Assembly (NCBI GenBank): GCA_037349105.1
Contig: JAYJMM010000036.1
Coordinates: 3,694,001-3,758,000, forward strand
Direction: 5' to 3'
Length of the DNA: 64,000 nt
DNA from: Limnomonas spitsbergensis
Lineage: Eukaryota > Chlorophyta > Chlorophyceae > Chlamydomonadales
Shown here: piece by piece, positions 12,885 through 23,200 of the stretch
Layout: each line of letters starts with the position of its first letter
Position numbering within the stretch: position 1 is the stretch's first letter
Translations under genes and position numbers: made by a program
The notes under the pieces: model-generated
Seen by the model: only the letters and a program-made list of their open reading frames with translations
Told to the model about the DNA's origin: nothing
Database searches by the model: none

Positions 12885-14843
12885 ATGATGACATCATCAC
12901 ATGCGACGTATGCTACAAGTACTACCATGTCCAATGCCTAGGCCAACCAGTGGACTGGAGACCCAGCCAAGACAAATGGACATGCCCGGCGAGAACACAT
13001 GCAACTAGCACCACACAAGTGAAGGGGCTGGTTAGAGTCACATGGAAGCCTAGCTGGGAACCTGAAGAGATGCTCCTTACCGAAGAAAACACGGCCGCCC
13101 TCCTACGACAATGGATCTCTGAAAACCACGACCAGCCACCAGCGAGGACCTCCGAAGGCACCATGCTAGATAGGCACCTGTCTAACATGGCCCGACTAGG
13201 GTTTCACCAAAATCACAGCAATTGGATACCACCCTGGGAGACAATATCCGAGAAATGATAACCTTTGATATGGAGCCAATTTACCCGCAACTGGACATCC
13301 ATGCTCTGACGGGAGAGTGTAAAATCAAAGTGAGAGAGTTTGAGACATGGAACCCTAAGAGTACCACCCAAATCACGACTACGGAGATGGCATGCGTGTA
13401 CAAGGGGAACGGCCGGTGCGTCGGGACAATCGCCAAAAACAGACTCGTCACCCTCAGAAGGTTGTATGAACAGGCTGCAGATGAAGGCATCCATGCTAAA
13501 ATGATGCCTCCCCCATCCTCCTTTGAAGAGGAAGTGGTTGACCTCATCATCAGACACAAGGAGGGGACAAAGAAACAGACCAAACAAAAACATGACAATT
13601 TCAGCATCCCACCACAGTTCATAGCGTTGATAGACACGCACTTTGGCGTCTCCAAGGAACGGTTCTCTAGCCCCCTCCAAGTTAGAGATCACGCCACGAC
13701 ATATTGCACTTTACACCCGAGGGACCAGGCCTTCCAAGCACAAACAGATGCCTTCCAAGACAGGTGGACAGGGTACTCACATGCCTTCCCAAACCGGGAC
13801 GAACCATCCCTCGAGAAAGCAGTCCGATGGGCAGTATGGTCTGCAGATATGACCAGGGAACCGACAGCTACTGTCTTGTACCTGCCCAGGGGAGTTTGTC
13901 GTCAGGCAAACCCTCATACCAAAAGTGGTTGGACAAATATCCGAAATATTGTACAAGAATAGCCAGCACCAAGAGCTCCCCTATCCCCTGTGGAAAGAGG
14001 AGAGTTGGACGCAAGGAGCAACCCCGCAATCCATACACAAATGCCACATGGACATAATCGTTGTGTGGAACAAAGAAGCCCAGTCCGAGCAAATCGGGTG
14101 GAAACAGGATCTTCTCATCAGACTGCTCCGCACAACCCTCGCACATGTAGAAAAACACCCGCAAGCCAGGGCCAACTCCCTGCTAACCGCAACATGGATC
14201 CAGCCTCCTCCCCCATGTGGGGATAGGGTGCAAGAAGGTCAAGGAGAGCAGAGCCAGGCCCAGTCCATGATAGGATCAAGCTCCTTCCAACAATCTCCAA
14301 GGGACACTGACATCCCTAAAGCAACGGAGGTAGACCAAGTGGACGCATGCAATTGCCTCGAGTGGTTCCAAGAAAACAGCGCGTTAAAGCACAATTGGAG
14401 GGAGATAGCCTACACTGATGGCAGCTGCATTGAAACCAGCCTTAAAGAAGGCAGGAAAGTTCAGCTAACTGGCGCTGGCCTTCACATCCCGAACGCCACT
14501 GCCGATCAACAAGACATCACCATAAACCCGGCTGGAGAAGGTCCCACAAACACCATAAACAGAGCCGAACTGGCAGGAATCTATGGAGCACTAGTGAAAG
14601 AACAGACCAAAATAGCTGTTGACAGAGCCACATCCTTGTACCAAATCCGAAAAGCTATCTGATCCCCCATGTCTCTCACCTACCACAAGCACAGAGACCT
14701 CCTCCAGCATATTGTGGGCCAACTCCAGGTCATGGCGTCCCAAGGAAAATAGACGAATTCCAGAAGGTGAAGGCCCACAACGGAAATATCGGAAACGAGA
14801 AAGCCGACGGGGTCGCTAAACGGGCAGCCCCTTAAAAGGGAGA
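12882..14843 (+). mobile_element. LINE-B, left fragment (degenerate, 5'-truncated)
   Basis: Three overlapping frames together encode the region downstream of the reverse transcriptase of a LINE. In order: a half PHD-like zinc finger (CDVCYKYYHVQC, about 12896-12931); a module also found in LINE-A (the LEKAVRWAVWSADMT segment near 13815-13860 against ITKAIRWAVSSASMT in LINE-A); and an RNase H domain with YTDGSC near 14410, NRAELAGIYG near 14560 and the final VKAHNGNIGNEKAD near 14770. Frameshifts and stop codons at about 13258, 13930-13962 and 14662-14750 show it is dead. It stops at 14843, directly after RNase H, where another insertion begins; the remainder is at 28574-29665. Its insertion at about 12882 truncates the cyclase gene. 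Confidence 0.75.
14837..14843 (+). repeat. Target-site duplication AGGGAGA, left copy
   Basis: AGGGAGA here and at 28574-28580 flanks the 13.7-kb insertion in LINE-B. Closing the two LINE-B parts over one copy keeps a single reading frame across the joint (RNase H end to linker), which supports this as the insertion site. Confidence 0.65.
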
Positions 14844-14848
14844 ATGCG

Positions 14849-15648
14849 TCGATCTCCCTTAAACGTACATTTACTCTCCAACGTTTCAGTCAAATGACAT
14901 GGCATTATTTGCCAACGTTGGCAAGTGAGTGACGTCATTTTTTCCTAAGTCCGTCATCTTTGAAGAGGAGCACACGCCATTAAATACTTGCATTACTTGT
15001 TATTTATCGACCTCGATTCCGATCGTACCAAGTGCCCAGAGGGCCTCCATGGAAGCGGGGGTGTTGCAGGCGAGGGTGGACTATTCGCTGCTGCAGCCCA
15101 TCCTGATGAGGAGCGATTATCTAAAGCTGCAGGTTCTACTTTTACTGGTATGAAGCGTGCCTGAACCTTTCGCCTACTACAAGAGCATTCACTGCATTTT
15201 GGTGAGCAGTTTCAGCCCACATGCACAGCATTGAGCCAGCGAACACAGCATCCCACCTTTTTTGGGCAACATCTTACATGCATGCGCAGCTTCCACCAGC
15301 ACTGGCAGCCCCCGAATGCATGCCCAGCCCCCCGCATGCATGCACGTTACCCCGCCCGCTTGCATGCACTACCGGACTACCCCCCGGCCGCATGCGCATC
15401 GCTTGCATGCACAGCTCCCACCCACATGCACACTGCCTACATGCACACACCCCTGCCCACATGCAAACACCCCGCCCGACACAGCATCCCGCCTGCTTGC
15501 AGAGCGCCCCACACGCATGCGCATTCCTTGCATGCACAGGTCCTCGCTTGCATTCACATCACGTAGCTGCGCTCGCGACCCTCCACCTGCATTCTTAGCT
15601 CCTTCCCACATGCAAACACCCCGCCCGCATACGCACTACCCCCCGCCT
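14849..15648 (+). repeat. Long inverted repeat, left arm
   Basis: About 800 bp is the reverse complement of 19233-19936, with indels. The outer end starts TCGATCTCCCTTAAA. The inner half is a degenerate minisatellite rich in CATGCA with interspersed C runs (15260-15640). The match includes unique sequence such as CGACCTCGATTCCGATCGTA at about 15010, so this is a real inverted duplication and not just shared low complexity. Open frames in it (Cys/His/Pro-rich) are by-products of the repeat. Confidence 0.8.
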
Positions 15649-16347
15649 GCGAATATTGCAGCATCTCTCGTGACTGTATGCTAGAGAACCCAGCCAAGGA
15701 TCCACGACTCATGAACATTCTCACTGGCTGCAGTTCACGGGGGGATCTGGTCCGCATCTGCGAGAATACCGGCGATGATTTCACTGCGTGATCCATGACA
15801 GAGGAGGGGCTAACGACTCACAGCTGCTCTGCAAAGAGGTGTGGCCAGACATGTGGCCATATCTCGTGGGGGGACCAGAAGCTGCCTGACATGACATGTG
15901 GCGTCTTCAGGTTGGGTGGACTGCTGTAGGTCAAGTTGCATACCCGTATGCACCGTGCTTTAATCCCGCCTGGGCGTTTCGAGGCAGATGGATCAGAGTT
16001 CGCCTTGCTGAGGTAAATTTGCCCTGGGCTAGACTGTAAATTCGCTAACCCCAAGCTTTTCTATGAACAGGGGCAAATGTACATCACGAGTGGATTTAAA
16101 CAGAGCATGCCATGGATCAAGCCTTTGTAATGTATCAATTTCTCTTTCCCTTACCCCGCTTAGGTACAGCCCCATGGGCTTCTTCTCGTATGAGGTCATG
16201 TGCGACTGGTCAGCGCAATGTATCGGCTGATGGAACTTATACCGCAACTTGCTGCTCAGGTCAGTCAGATATCCTGAACTGCCACTTGCAAACAAAAAGG
16301 TGCAACCCAGGGTATGCTACACGTGTTTATTTTAAGGAGCCTCTACT

Positions 16348-17004
16348 GTGATTCAGCTAAGGCCCGGGGATCCACGTGCATCAAGCCCTGTTTTGCCCGG
16401 GCCACTGGCCGTAGGATGGTCAAGGTTTGGCACATTGCACCTGCTCCATTTGCTCAGTTCTACCATTCATGCCCTTCAAAGGTATCACATAGTGCCTATG
16501 ACAGGCTCCATAGAGGTCACTGCGGCCGTTGTTGCAACAGCAAAGCAGCGCTTGCTCAGCAACGAGTCGCCGCTCTTTCGGCGTGCCACGCTTGACGTCA
16601 TCATGCAGCAGTATGATGGTATCACAATTGGCTTTCACCATGACCGGTGTTGCATCGCGGCCCCTTGTTTGGCAGATCTTGAGGCGCCGCTTGTTTTGGG
16701 GTCAAGCTTCAAGGACAGATGCTTTGTCCAGGACCATAGCCACCGTATATCACGGCTAGCCCTCGTGCAAGACAACAGCTACTCTGCTGGTATCTCTGAG
16801 GAGAAGCTTGATGACTTGAGGGCTGCTTGCGCTAGGATGCGCAGCGACCGCTCCGGGCATTCACCAAAACTAATCAGGAGTTTGGAGAGTAGCTGCGGAT
16901 ACATGTCTCATATTGTTTTCCTTCTGTGCGTGCGGTACTGTGTGCACCACATGAACACAGTTCAGAGGGAGAGGGAGTCAGGGGGGCGCTTCTTTGCGAA
17001 GTGA
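16348..17004 (+). CDS. Hypothetical ORF inside the inverted-repeat unit (218 aa)
   Basis: Not recognised. It begins ATGATTCAGCTAAGG and ends TGA at 17002-17004. The protein has a central stretch with several His and Cys residues (about 100-125) and a charged helical C-terminal half. It is the only sizeable frame between the two arms, so a transposition protein fragment is possible, but no catalytic motif was found and an unspliced or random frame cannot be excluded. Confidence 0.2.
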   Translation: MIQLRPGDPRASSPVLPGPLAVGWSRFGTLHLLHLLSSTIHALQRYHIVPMTGSIEVTAAVVATAKQRLLSNESPLFRRATLDVIMQQYDGITIGFHHDRCCIAAPCLADLEAPLVLGSSFKDRCFVQDHSHRISRLALVQDNSYSAGISEEKLDDLRAACARMRSDRSGHSPKLIRSLESSCGYMSHIVFLLCVRYCVHHMNTVQRERESGGRFFAK

Positions 17005-17189
17005 CACAAAACTTCAGCCTGTCTTCGATTGTCTATGCTTAACTCGTATTTCCGCCAATATTGAGGTTTCCGTCATGTAATATACAGTGGTTTTGAACTT
17101 GACTCAACAGCCTTACCCAGTGAAAGTGGATTAGGAACAGTATCCCTCAATGGCATAACAGTATCACAGGGATCCACACTCAAGATTTC

Positions 17190-18240
17190 AACCTTCAACC
17201 CAGCTTGGGTCTTCTAGAGTGGCATGTCTGGGGCGCATCAGCATGCTTAAGGTTCAGTATTGAGCCCTGCTTGGGTCTCCTAGAGTGGCATGTCTGGGGC
17301 GCATCCGCATAATTAAGGTTCAGTATTGAGCCTTGCTTGGGTCTCCTAGAGTGGCATGTCTAGGGCGCATCAGCATAATTAAGATTCCAGTCTAAGACCC
17401 TGCTTGGGTCTCCTAAAATGGCATTTCTAGAGCGCATCAGCATGCTTAAGGTTTAGTATTGAGCCCTGTTTGGGTCTTCTAGAGTGGCATGTCTGGGGCG
17501 CATTAGCATGCTTAAGGTTCAGTATTGAGCCCTGCTTGGGTCTCCTAGAGTGGCATGTCTAGAGCGCATCCGCATAATTAAGGTTCAGTATTAAGCCATG
17601 CTTGGGTCTCCTAGAGTGGCATGTCTAGGGCGCATCAGCATAATTAAGATTCCAGTCTAAGACCCTGCTTGGGTCTCCTAAAATGGCATTTCTAGAGCGC
17701 ATCAGCATGCTTAAGGTTTAGTATTGAGCCCTGTTTGGGTCTCATAGAGTGGCATGTCTAGAGCGCATTAGCATGCTTAAGGTTCAGTATTGAGCCCTGC
17801 TTGGGTCTCCTAGAGTGGCATGTCTAGAGCGCATCCGCATAATTAAGGTTCAGTATTAAGCCATGCTTGGGTCTCCTAGAGTGGCATGTCTAGAGCGCAT
17901 TAGCATGCTTAAGGTTCAGTATTGAGCCCTGCTTGGGTCTCCTAGAGTGGTATGCCTGGGGCGCATCAGCATAATTAAGGTTCAGTATTGAGCCATGCTT
18001 GGGTCTCATAGAGTGGCATGCCTGGGGCGCATCAGCATAATTAAGATTTCAGTCTAAAGCCTTGCTCACGTCTCCTATGGTGCATACCTGCGCGCATCAG
18101 CATAATTAAGATTTCAGTCTAGAGACCTCCTCGGGTCTCCTAGAGTGGCATGTCTAGGGTGCATCAGCATAATTAAAATTTTAGTATTCAGCCTTGCTTG
18201 GATATCTTAGAGTGGCATGCCTGGGGCAAATCAGCGTAAT
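17190..18240. repeat. 66-bp satellite, about 16 copies, with a higher-order repeat of about 267 bp
   Basis: The unit contains CTTGGGTCTCCTAGAGTGGC, then ATGTCTGGGGCGCATCAGCAT and TTAAGGTTCAGTATTGAGCC. Its core recurs at about 17205, 17264, 17338, 17402, 17469, 17535 and so on to 18200. Two variant units (AAAATGGCATTTCTAGAGC near 17415 and near 17683) are 268 bp apart with matching neighbours, so a block of four units was duplicated. The last three copies are the most diverged. A related but decayed copy seems to continue near 18340-18380. Confidence 0.85.
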
Positions 18241-18859
18241 TGTGATGAAATAAAAATAAATCTGAAGCCGTAATACCGTCACATGAATCCTGAACTATAC
18301 AATTTCGAGGGGAAAACAGGAAACCAATATTTCAGTCAGAAGCCCTGCTCAAAGCTACTTAAGAGGCATGTCTCGTGCGTATCAAGCAAAATGAAGGTGC
18401 CTCAAACATCATGAAACAAAGGGCATGGCTAGGCAATATAGTCTGCATAGTGAATCCGCTTAAAAATACAAAATAAAAGGTGGGAATGAGACTCGACTGA
18501 GCAGGTTGGTTGCGCATCATGACGCGCGCAATGACACCCACTGCGAACTTGGTCGACTCCACTCCTAGGGGGTAGTCTGGTAGATGGCCCATGCCAAATT
18601 CCTTCCATCTAGGCCCAAGGGCTGCAGAAAAGCTATCAAGATTTCTGGGCTAGTGCCAATGTAAAGAGCTGCCTCCTGGACTGATGCGGACATGCTCTCT
18701 TCAGATGAGCCTGGGGGAGGAAGGCTGCTGGGGTTGCAGGTGCATCATGGGCTGTAGGGGCAACAGGGGTGGCCATGATAGCAGCTGGTTCTCTGAATGG
18801 CACACCCACATACCGCAAGAACTCCGCTAGCCGCTCGCATATCCGTACAGATACAGATA

Positions 18860-19125
18860 AGGGCCTGTGCATACGGGCAGTGCCTATGGGTGGATAACAG
18901 TGTATGCAGATGGGGGATGGGGGACCGTGCGGGCGGATTGGGGTAACGTTGCATACAGGTGGGGGTCTGCAGAATGCGGAATGTGAATGGGGATGGGGGG
19001 CAGTAACAGCGGATGGGAGTAACAGTACATACAAGTGGGGGCCTGTGCATACGGGCTGTGTCTATGGGTGGGTAACAGTGAAAGCCGATGGGGGACTGGG
19101 GGGCCGTGCGGGCGTGCGGGAAATG
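18860..19125. repeat. G-rich direct repeat about 180 bp apart
   Basis: Segments near 18866-18945 and 19046-19120 share GCCTGTGCATACGGG, CTATGGGTGG and GATGGGGGA in the same order. The stretch between 18240 and 18860 holds no gene that I can support. Confidence 0.6.
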
Positions 19126-19232
19126 TGCATGGGGGCGTGGACTGTGTACACGGTTAGGGGATGGCTCATGTGGTTGAAAGACCGTTTATGAGGGCGAGGT
19201 GCAGAGCATATTGGCAGGCGCCAGGCGGCTGT

Positions 19233-19936
19233 GCGTGCAAGCGGGGGTAGTGTGCATGCGGGCGGGGTGTTTGCATGTGGGAAGGAGCTGAGAATGCAGG
19301 TGGAGGGTCGCGAGCGCGGCTACGTGCTGTGAATGCAGGCATGGACATGTGCATGCAAGGAATGCGTAGGCGTGTGGGGCGCTCCGCAAGCAGGCGGGAT
19401 GCTGTGCATGTGGGCATGGGTGTGTGCATGTAGGCAGAGTGTATGTGGGTGGGAGCTGTGCATGCAAGCGGTGAAGTTTTGTGAAGTTTTTACAGTCCAT
19501 CAGAGCAAGCGGGCGGGGTACCGTGCATGCATGCGGGGGGCTGGGCATGCATTCGGGGGCTGCCAGTGCTGGTGGAAGCTGCGCATGCATGTAAGATGTT
19601 GCCCAAAAGGGTGGGATGCTGTGTTCGCTGGCTCAATGCTGTGCATGTGGGCCGAAACTGCACACCAAAATGCAGTCAATGCTCTTGTAGCAGGCAGAGG
19701 TTCAGGCACGCTTCATACCAGTAAAAGTAGGACCTGCAGCTTTAGATAATCGCGCCTCAGGATGGGCTGCAGCAGCGATTAGTCCACCCTCGCCTGCAAC
19801 ACTCTCGCTTCCATGGAGGCCCTCTGGGCACTTGGTACGATCGGAATCGAGGTCGATAAATAACAAGTATGGCAAATAATGCCATGTCATTTGACTGAAA
19901 CGTTGGAGAGTAAAAGTACGTTTTAAGGGAGATCGA
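19233..19936 (-). repeat. Long inverted repeat, right arm
   Basis: Reverse complement of 14849-15648; outer end AAGGGAGATCGA at 19925-19936. It is about 100 bp shorter than the left arm, mainly through loss of minisatellite copies. The two arms enclose 3.6 kb that includes the 66-bp satellite. Confidence 0.8.
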
Positions 19937-20033
19937 TATCTGAAAACCTGACGAAGAGGACCCGGTGTACGGCATTTAAAATCCCGTATTTCTCAAGCCA
20001 CGCTCAGGCGTTTTCTTTCTTTCTTTCTAACCA
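19937..20033 (+). mobile_element. LINE-C 3' tail
   Basis: A tail-like stretch ends in a small stem (ACGC-TCAG-GCGT, 20000-20011) followed by (TTTC)n. This is the same architecture as the 3' ends of LINE-A and LINE-B but with otherwise different sequence. It is followed at once by LINE-A, whose left duplication (CTTTCTAACCA, 20023-20033) lies in it. I infer that it is the 3' end of the unit that first inserted into LINE-B. Confidence 0.5.
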
Positions 20034-20250
20034 ACTTCATGCATACAACAACCTTGTACAATACGCCTCCACTACATGCACTCAAATCTCTGCGTGGTGC
20101 ACTCAACAAAGCCGCCTACCTAAATATCCACACCACAAGCGCCTCTGGCTCCATCCTGAAAACTACTACGACCCGTCCCGAGGAAATTTTTCTGACGCAC
20201 TCTTCTCCTTCTGGCTACATGAAACCCAACATCTCAATAAGACGCGCATC

Positions 20251-23200
20251 ATGGACAGATCTACTCCCATAGTAACCCCCACTAACCTTGCCCACCTCTC
20301 CCAGCTCACCATACATGATCTAGACATGGCTCTCATTTCCATGCAACAGTCCCACGGATTGGCCTACCCTGGCTTTGTTGTTCACACCACAGAGCTGGCT
20401 GGATATGGGCACGCATCTACCCTCCTCAAGTACAACGGAGCCTGGATTTGGCTTGACCCTGATGACCCCACACGCTCAACCATTGTCGGGCCTGACGGTC
20501 ACTATAACCTTACCCTCCTTCGCACTCTAGCATGCAGTGTCTTTGCCCTGGTCCCAAGTACCACGTTAGAAGCCTGCCTTGAGGCCTCGCACTTTCGTCC
20601 CTCGCACGCCACTCCTACCCCACCCGATTATGCCACCATCATTGACATTGACGTGGAGGGTGCACCACCCATGCACCTCCCAGCAGTGACACCAGTCCCC
20701 CAAGCTCCAATCCCCCACCCATCACCAAAATCACCTTGTACTGCTCCTTCTCCGCTCCGCACCATCGCCGCTCCAAACAGCACAGCGCTTCGCATTGCTC
20801 CTCCGACATCGCAATCATGTACATCGCACTCCTTTTCCTCGGCCAAGACCCCCCCGCTTCAATCAGGCTCCACATTCCAAGATTGCAAATCCATTTCTTT
20901 CACTAATTTTAATCACCAAGGACTACGTTCTAACTTACGAGACCTGTCCGACCTCGTCAATTCCGAATGCCCACACTTTCTCTTTGGACAGGAAACACAC
21001 ATCTTTTCATCCCAGCATACTCAGCTTCGTAAAACTTGCTCGATTTTCGCGTCCTACGCTCTTTTTTTCAGCAGCTTACCCAACTCCACGGACCTCTCTC
21101 GATGCCGGCCAGGAGCTTCTGCACCAGGTGGAGTTCTCCTAGCAATACAAAAAAAATACACCCAGCACCCTCTATTCAAACGCCAAACGATCCCTACCAG
21201 CCTCACAGGCTACTGCATACATGTTTCCCTGCCCATGGCCAATAATATGGTCCTCCATGTTCTAAGTGTCTACATGCCCCCCGGCCATGCCATCCTCAAA
21301 GCTGCATGCATGGACTACATTGCATCCCAAATCGCTACCCATGACCCAGTCTCACACTTCTTTATCATTGGCGGAGACTTTAATCATCATCTAGGCCCTG
21401 TCATGCACCCTGGCTTCAGCTCTTTCCTCCATGCCAGCAACCTCACCCCCATCAATGCTTCCTCTACTCAGCACACTACCCATTACCCCCACAACTCACA
21501 GTGCAGGCCATCTATGATCGATGATATCCTCCTCTCTACCAACCTCCCCCGCTCTACTTACACAAGTATGGCAGACGTGACATGCCATGTCCCTACCTTT
21601 TGCCAATATTTCTCGGATCACCTGCCACTCAGTATTACCTGCCCCAAGGCTATGCTTCCGATCCTCAGGTCTCCAGTCCCATCTTCCCCGTCCCAACCTC
21701 TTCTTCATCAGACCACTACACCCAACCCCTGTCCACCTGCCCCCATTACTCGTCCCACTGAAATTAAACAGCCCATACCCAAACCCAACCTACATATTAC
21801 ACGCCAAAAACTGAACACCAATCTATCCACAACGTGTGACTCCCTATTGGCACACAGCACCCACCTCTTAGACCGCATATACCAAGATGTACCTCGGACC
21901 TCTTGTGGCACCCGCCCCTCCATCCCTTGGACAGCATGTAAACAGATAATCAAAGACCTTCAGCTTGACATCCCATCGCTCGCCTCCTCCCACACAGATC
22001 TCCTCGATGCGGCCTTGTTGATCATGAAACAGTGTTGCCCAACCAGAACTGTTGCCCCTCCAAACCCTTGTGGCCAAGCCCGCCCCCGACAATGCTACCT
22101 CCCACGAACTGTCCAGAAGAAAATATCCGCCCGTTTGCATACCATCACTGTCCTCTTCTTTGCACGACGTTTCCTCATGCGCCTGCTAAATTCTCCAGAG
22201 TTCCCCACCTCCGTCCATCCTAATACCGACCCCCACTTTGCCACACGTGCCCGGCTCCTCCTTGCACTAGAGTCTGAAACTTGCCTTGGTCAAATAAATG
22301 CCCGTCATCCACATTGCCACAACACCCCTCACCGTGGTAACTTGGTCGACCTGCTCCCTTCTCTCCCTGCTTCCGATGGCCCTGACCCCCATGCTACCTG
22401 GTCCAACTGGATCCACACATGCGACATGCACATACGCTCCACCCGGAGGCGCATCCGAAACACCACTAAGCCACATAGTGAACGCAATACCCACCGACGA
22501 CGTCTGACACGCCTTCTCTTCACTTCCCCCCGTAAGGCCCACAACATCATCTTCCAGGATTCCACAGACACCGTATCTTCCGAAATCACCTCAGTCCGTA
22601 ATACAACCACCCAACATCTTCTTACTGACCCAACGGACATGGTTCAATACACTGAATCCCACTTCGGCAGAGAATGGGCGCATGACCCCTCCCTCCCTAC
22701 CCATGATCCCTTTCTTTGGGCGGCCACAGGCGCAATTGATGCATTCACTCTTGACACTCCTGCCAAATCCCACTCCACACCAACTTCTACCCTGCTTCCA
22801 TATGTCACCCGAACACACCTCTTTCATCGTGTCCTCCACAAATTATCCAACAATAAAAAGCCAGGCCCAGACGGTGTCCCCAATGAACTCCTTCGCATCA
22901 TGCCATCTTCATTCAAGTCCTCCATACGTAACCTCCTTATCCTCATGTGGGTCACTGGCTCTACCCCAGACACATGGAAAGTCTCACATACCACTCTTCT
23001 CCATAAAAAGGACGACCCCTCTATCCTGACAAATAAACGACCCATTGGCATGCACAACACTATCTACAAACTTTGGACTCGTTTTGTCAGTACTGTCATA
23101 TCTGAATTTTCTGAGGACCACTGCATACTCAGTCCTTCCCAAGAAGGGTTCCGAACTCAACATAACACCTCTCGCCATCTGCAACGTCTTGTACATCTTC

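Noticed and set aside
15220..15690. Cys/His-rich ORFs in the left inverted arm and their counterparts at 19190-19750
   Set aside because: They are open in several frames and both strands because the sequence is a CATGCA minisatellite; the peptide pattern follows the DNA repeat.
17190..18240. CRISPR-like array
   Set aside because: The 66-bp units are contiguous with no unique spacers, and the host is a eukaryote.
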